DNA of 8,146 nucleotides from Nitrososphaerota archaeon (lineage in GTDB: Archaea > Thermoproteota > Nitrososphaeria > Nitrososphaerales > UBA183): contig JAFMAW010000021.1 in NCBI GenBank assembly GCA_029784795.1, forward strand, positions 1 to 8,146, in the 5' to 3' direction. Positions 5,769-8,146 of this stretch are shown here, one piece after another; position 1 is the first letter of the stretch; the number at the start of each line of letters is the position of its first letter. The notes below the pieces were generated by a model. That model saw nothing but the letters and a program-made list of their open reading frames with translations, was not told where the DNA came from and did not search any database. A program made the translations under genes and the position numbers.

Positions 5769-6809
5769 ATGGGCCGTCTCAGCTTCGTCGGGCTAGGCCT
5801 CAACTCCAGGGGGGTAACTCTGGAGGGGGCGGCAGAGATGAAGTCGGCCGACGCCGTCTACCTGGAGTATTACACCACCCCCCACGAGCCCCAGCTGATC
5901 AAGGAGCTCGAACGGGCCACGGGGAGGCCCCTCACTGTCGTGGACCGGGGCTTCGTAGAAGACGGGGGGACCATACTCGCCGACGCCGAGGGGAAGAACG
6001 TCGTCCTGGCCGTCCTCGGCGACCCGATGATCGCCACCACCCACAACGAGCTGCGGGCGAGGGCCATCAGGAAGGGGATTGAGACGCGCGTGGTTCACTC
6101 GGCGACCATAGGCTCCGCGGCTGCCAGCGCGTCCGGGCTGCACTCCTACAAGTTCTCCAGGACGGTCACGGTGACCAGGGAGTCGGTGGGGAAGCTGACC
6201 CAGGCGTACCACGTCCTCCACTCCAACCTCCTGGAAGGCGCCCACACGCTGCTCCTCCTCGAATACGACGTCCAGAGCGGCGAAGGGGTTACCCCCGGGG
6301 ACGCCATGGCAGGGCTCCTGCTGGCAGAGGCGAACTTCAAGCGCGGCGCGGTGACCGAGGGGACCTTCGCCATGGTCCTCTCGAGGCTGGGTCGCGAGGG
6401 CTTTCGCTCGGCGGCCGGGAGCCTTGGCGAGCTGTCAAAGAGGGACTACGGGGAGCCACCCCACAGCGTCGTAGTCCCTGGGAAGCTGCACTTCTCCGAG
6501 GTCGAGGCCGTCGCGGCCATATTCGGCCTGGCGGACCAGGACGTCAGGAGCAACTCGGACGGGGTGCTCAGGACGGCCCAGACCCTGGTCCCGAGGTACG
6601 TGGCGAAGACGAAGAGGGCCCTGGAGAGCCTGAAGCCGCGGCTCGGAGCGCAGTACGAGCACGTGCTGGAAAACGCGGAGCTCTACGTGAAGGACGCGGA
6701 GAACTTCCTGGCCAACGGAGAGGACGAGATGGCGATGCTCAGCGTCGGGTACGCCGAAGGGCTTTTGGACTCCCTGTCGTTCGCAGGCATCGCAAAGATC
6801 GACTGGTGA
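5769..6809 (+). CDS. dphB: Diphthine synthase fused to a C-terminal DUF357 domain
   Basis: The first 255 or so of 346 residues are a SAM-dependent tetrapyrrole-methylase-fold diphthine synthase. It starts at once with LSFVGLGLNSRGVTLEG and has LGDPMIATTH (about 83-92, SAM site), the SATIGSAAASASGLHSYKFSRT region split over 111-131, and the closing VPGKLHFSEVEAVAAIFG (about 236-253). DphB methylates the modified histidine of elongation factor 2 on the way to diphthamide, in the cytoplasm. Residues from about 265 form an extra helical domain with KDAENFLANGEDEMA and YAEGLLDSLSFAGI, the DUF357 signature; plain DphB is about 260 residues long, so this is a fusion. The ATG at 5769 is preferred because the family starts here and a TATA-like block lies 27 nt upstream; a TTG at 5739 would add 10 residues. 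ribL follows after 3 nt. Confidence 0.93.
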   Translation: MGRLSFVGLGLNSRGVTLEGAAEMKSADAVYLEYYTTPHEPQLIKELERATGRPLTVVDRGFVEDGGTILADAEGKNVVLAVLGDPMIATTHNELRARAIRKGIETRVVHSATIGSAAASASGLHSYKFSRTVTVTRESVGKLTQAYHVLHSNLLEGAHTLLLLEYDVQSGEGVTPGDAMAGLLLAEANFKRGAVTEGTFAMVLSRLGREGFRSAAGSLGELSKRDYGEPPHSVVVPGKLHFSEVEAVAAIFGLADQDVRSNSDGVLRTAQTLVPRYVAKTKRALESLKPRLGAQYEHVLENAELYVKDAENFLANGEDEMAMLSVGYAEGLLDSLSFAGIAKIDW

Positions 6810-6812
6810 CTG

Positions 6813-7412
6813 ATGAACAACAAGAGAGTCCTCGCTGCTGTGTACTCGCTGGGTCTCAGCGGGAGGAAGGTCGGGGCCAGAGAGCTCGCCGAGAGGCTCG
6901 GCCTGACGCCAGAGGAGGCCGGGGAGGAGCTCGAGAGGCTGTCGGCACGCGGGTTGGTGAAGGCAGGACCCCGGGGGACTGAGCTGACCCCCCGCGGGAG
7001 GAGGTCCATCAGGGTCGTATTCATTGGAGGCGGCTTCGAGGTGATCCACTATGGTCACCTGTACACCATAGAGAAAGCCCGACGGCTGGGGGATGCCCTC
7101 GTGGCATCTGTCGCCCGGGACAGCACCATCAGGAAGAGGAAAAGCCGTGAGCCGCTCATCGGGGAGAGGGACAGGGCGAAGCTCCTCTCAGCGCTGAGGC
7201 AGGTGGACGCGGCCATACTTGGAGTCGAAGGGGACATCTACGTCACCCTCGAAAGGGCTGGGCCCGACGTGGTCGCCCTCGGCTACGACCAGTACCACAT
7301 GGAGGACGAGATCAAGGCAGAGGCCGCCAGGAGGGGGATGAAGCTCAGGGTGGTGCGCCTGGACTCCCCCTACCCCGGCATCAAGACGAGCAGACTGCTG
7401 AATGAATTCTAG
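6813..7412 (+). CDS. ribL: FAD synthase (archaeal RibL-type nucleotidyltransferase) with N-terminal winged helix
   Basis: This 199-residue protein has two parts. Residues 1-65 look like a winged-helix DNA-binding domain (GARELAERLGLTPEEAGEELERL, then LVKAGPRGTELTPRG as the wing). Residues 67-199 are a cytidylyltransferase-fold domain with GGGFEVIHYGH (72-82, the HxGH nucleotide-binding motif at 79-82), VVALGYDQYH (153-162) and IKTSRLL (190-196). RibL transfers AMP (or CMP in vitro) from the nucleotide to FMN to make FAD. A related glycerol-3-phosphate or other small-alcohol cytidylyltransferase is the main alternative. The gene lies 3 nt after dphB and is surely cotranscribed with it. Its TAG stop overlaps the stop of the opposing translin gene. 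The fused DNA-binding domain suggests autoregulation or flavin-responsive control, which is an inference. Confidence 0.82.
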   Translation: MNNKRVLAAVYSLGLSGRKVGARELAERLGLTPEEAGEELERLSARGLVKAGPRGTELTPRGRRSIRVVFIGGGFEVIHYGHLYTIEKARRLGDALVASVARDSTIRKRKSREPLIGERDRAKLLSALRQVDAAILGVEGDIYVTLERAGPDVVALGYDQYHMEDEIKAEAARRGMKLRVVRLDSPYPGIKTSRLLNEF

Positions 7413-8035
7413 GCGGAGCCGCCGAGCTTCTTCTCCAGCCTCGCCATGGACCTGCTGACAGAGCTCCGGCCTATCTCCTCGGCGAGCAGGCCCCGGGTGT
7501 CCTCGACGAGCATCCGGGCGACGTCGATCTTCCTCCGCGCCCCGTTCACGACGTGGTCGTAGACGGCGAGGGGGGAGCAGGCCGAGTAGAGGTCCTCCAT
7601 CACCCCGAAGTACTTCTTGGCGCCGCCGAGGTCTCTCTGCAGTATGGAGTCGAGCACCATCCTCTTGAGCTCCCCCACCGCGTCGAGGAGGCCCAGGAGG
7701 TATGCCTCGGGGGAGGAGCCGAGGCTCTCCATGGAGGGGACAGGCTTCCCCTTCGCCAGGGAGACTACGACTGATGCCTCCACCACCTCGGTCTCCGGGG
7801 ATATGATGTACCTTGACACTGGGCCGTCCGAGCCTTGCTTGAGCTCGTGCAGGAGGGACTTTGCCTTCGAAAGCTCCTTCTCGCTGTCCTTCATCTTCCC
7901 CAGGTGGACGGCTATGATCGCCCTCGAAGAAGCAGAGATCACGTCCCTGCTCCCCTTGATGACGCGGTCGCGGCGCTCGAGCTGCTCCGAGAATCGGGCC
8001 TCCATCGACTTCAGGGACCGCTTGACCTCCTCCAA
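7409..8035 (-). CDS. Archaeal translin/TRAX-family protein (C3PO-type RNA-binding, probable RNase)
   Basis: This all-helical 208-residue protein has the translin hallmarks: RDVISASSRAIIAVHLGK (30-47), YLLGLLDAVGELKRMVLDS (102-120), and NGARRKIDVARMLVEDTRG (154-172). The acidic pattern E83-xx-E86 and D108-xxx-E112 (in LLDAVGELKR) matches the catalytic acidic residues of TRAX, so this copy may be the nuclease-active kind; archaeal translin-family proteins form hollow octamers that cut RNA. Its substrate here is unknown. The TTG at 8035 is chosen because a TATA-like CTTAAG lies about 31 nt upstream. The frame stays open to the window edge, but an upstream extension reads GGAGALADLRREGFHPSSR, without a clear start. 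The gene is convergent with ribL, sharing the CTAG at 7409-7412. Confidence 0.85.
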   Translation of the reverse strand: MEEVKRSLKSMEARFSEQLERRDRVIKGSRDVISASSRAIIAVHLGKMKDSEKELSKAKSLLHELKQGSDGPVSRYIISPETEVVEASVVVSLAKGKPVPSMESLGSSPEAYLLGLLDAVGELKRMVLDSILQRDLGGAKKYFGVMEDLYSACSPLAVYDHVVNGARRKIDVARMLVEDTRGLLAEEIGRSSVSRSMARLEKKLGGSA

Positions 8036-8061
8036 TCTGGACGAAGGGTGGAAACCCTCGC

Positions 8062-8070
8062 GTCTTAAGT
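8062..8070 (-). promoter_or_regulatory. TATA-like element of the translin gene, overlapping an upstream stop codon
   Basis: The minus strand reads ACTTAAGACG, centred about 31 nt upstream of the TTG at 8035. The TAA inside it (8067-8065) is the stop of the partial gene entering from the right edge. Confidence 0.35.
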
Positions 8071-8146
8071 CTGCAAGAGCGCCGGCTCCGCCCGGTGGAT
8101 GGCATGCAGCACCGCCAGCACCTCCGCCGGATTGTCGACCGGCGAG
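8065..8146 (-). CDS. C-terminal end of an unidentified protein (enters from right edge)
   Basis: One minus-strand frame gives 26 residues, SPVDNPAEVLAVLHAIHRAE followed by PALLQT and a TAA stop. Its third codon positions are strongly G/C, like the confirmed genes, and the peptide has a normal helical composition, so I take it as the 3' end of a gene. The fragment is too short to assign a family. It precedes the translin gene by 29 nt on the same strand. The alternative is that this stretch is an N-terminal extension of translin in another frame, which I find less likely. Confidence 0.5.
   Translation of the reverse strand, partial: SPVDNPAEVLAVLHAIHRAEPALLQT

Noticed and set aside
7188..8105. 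305-codon minus-strand open frame
   Set aside because: It is a frame shadow of the translin gene and the opposite strand of ribL; very rich in Gly, Arg and Pro, with no recognisable domain.
1..8146. CRISPR array, insertion sequence, transposase or defence genes
   Set aside because: I saw no regularly spaced repeats, no terminal inverted repeats and no matching protein families; apart from the endonuclease the genes are ordinary metabolism and RNA functions.

Overview
This window looks like chromosomal DNA of a GC-rich archaeon, most likely from the TACK lineages and possibly a Nitrososphaerota (Thaumarchaeota) relative. The lineage is an inference; the archaeal assignment is firm. The evidence is an archaeal-type diphthine synthase (DphB) with a DUF357 tail, an archaeal FAD synthase (RibL) with a winged-helix N-terminus, an archaeal translin/C3PO-type protein, a tRNA gene that needs splicing, and AT-rich TATA-like boxes about 22-36 nt upstream of start codons, as in leaderless transcription.

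Left part (1-3595, all minus strand). Read in transcription order: a stand-alone GltD/NfnB-type flavin and iron-sulfur oxidoreductase (3595-2105), a short DUF3311 membrane protein (1950-1747), an MctP-like sodium:solute symporter (1745-198), and the start of an MDR-superfamily zinc-type alcohol dehydrogenase/quinone oxidoreductase that runs off the left edge (170-1). The DUF3311/symporter pair is a familiar two-gene organic acid uptake unit.

Middle (3596-5768). A 338-nt divergent intergenic region carries a 12-bp palindrome and a short hairpin. It is followed by a plus-strand polytopic membrane protein resembling the YhfC family (3934-4761), then on the minus strand a tRNA-Lys(CUU) gene with 37 extra nucleotides in its D arm (4980-4868), then a lower-GC LAGLIDADG homing endonuclease gene (5627-5007) that ends 26 nt upstream of the tRNA.

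Right part (5769-8146). dphB-DUF357 and ribL form a tight plus-strand pair, facing a minus-strand translin-family gene. The ribL and translin stop codons share one CTAG. The last 82 nt hold the 3' end of another minus-strand gene, unidentified.

The strongest signals for a second look are: (i) the tRNA-Lys, which becomes fully canonical only if two small segments (about 21 and 16 nt) are removed from the D arm, although I find no bulge-helix-bulge at those borders; (ii) the homing endonuclease next to it; (iii) a recurring arrangement in which the TAA stop of one gene sits inside the TATA-like element of the next gene on the same strand (three times in this window); and (iv) the DphB-DUF357 fusion.
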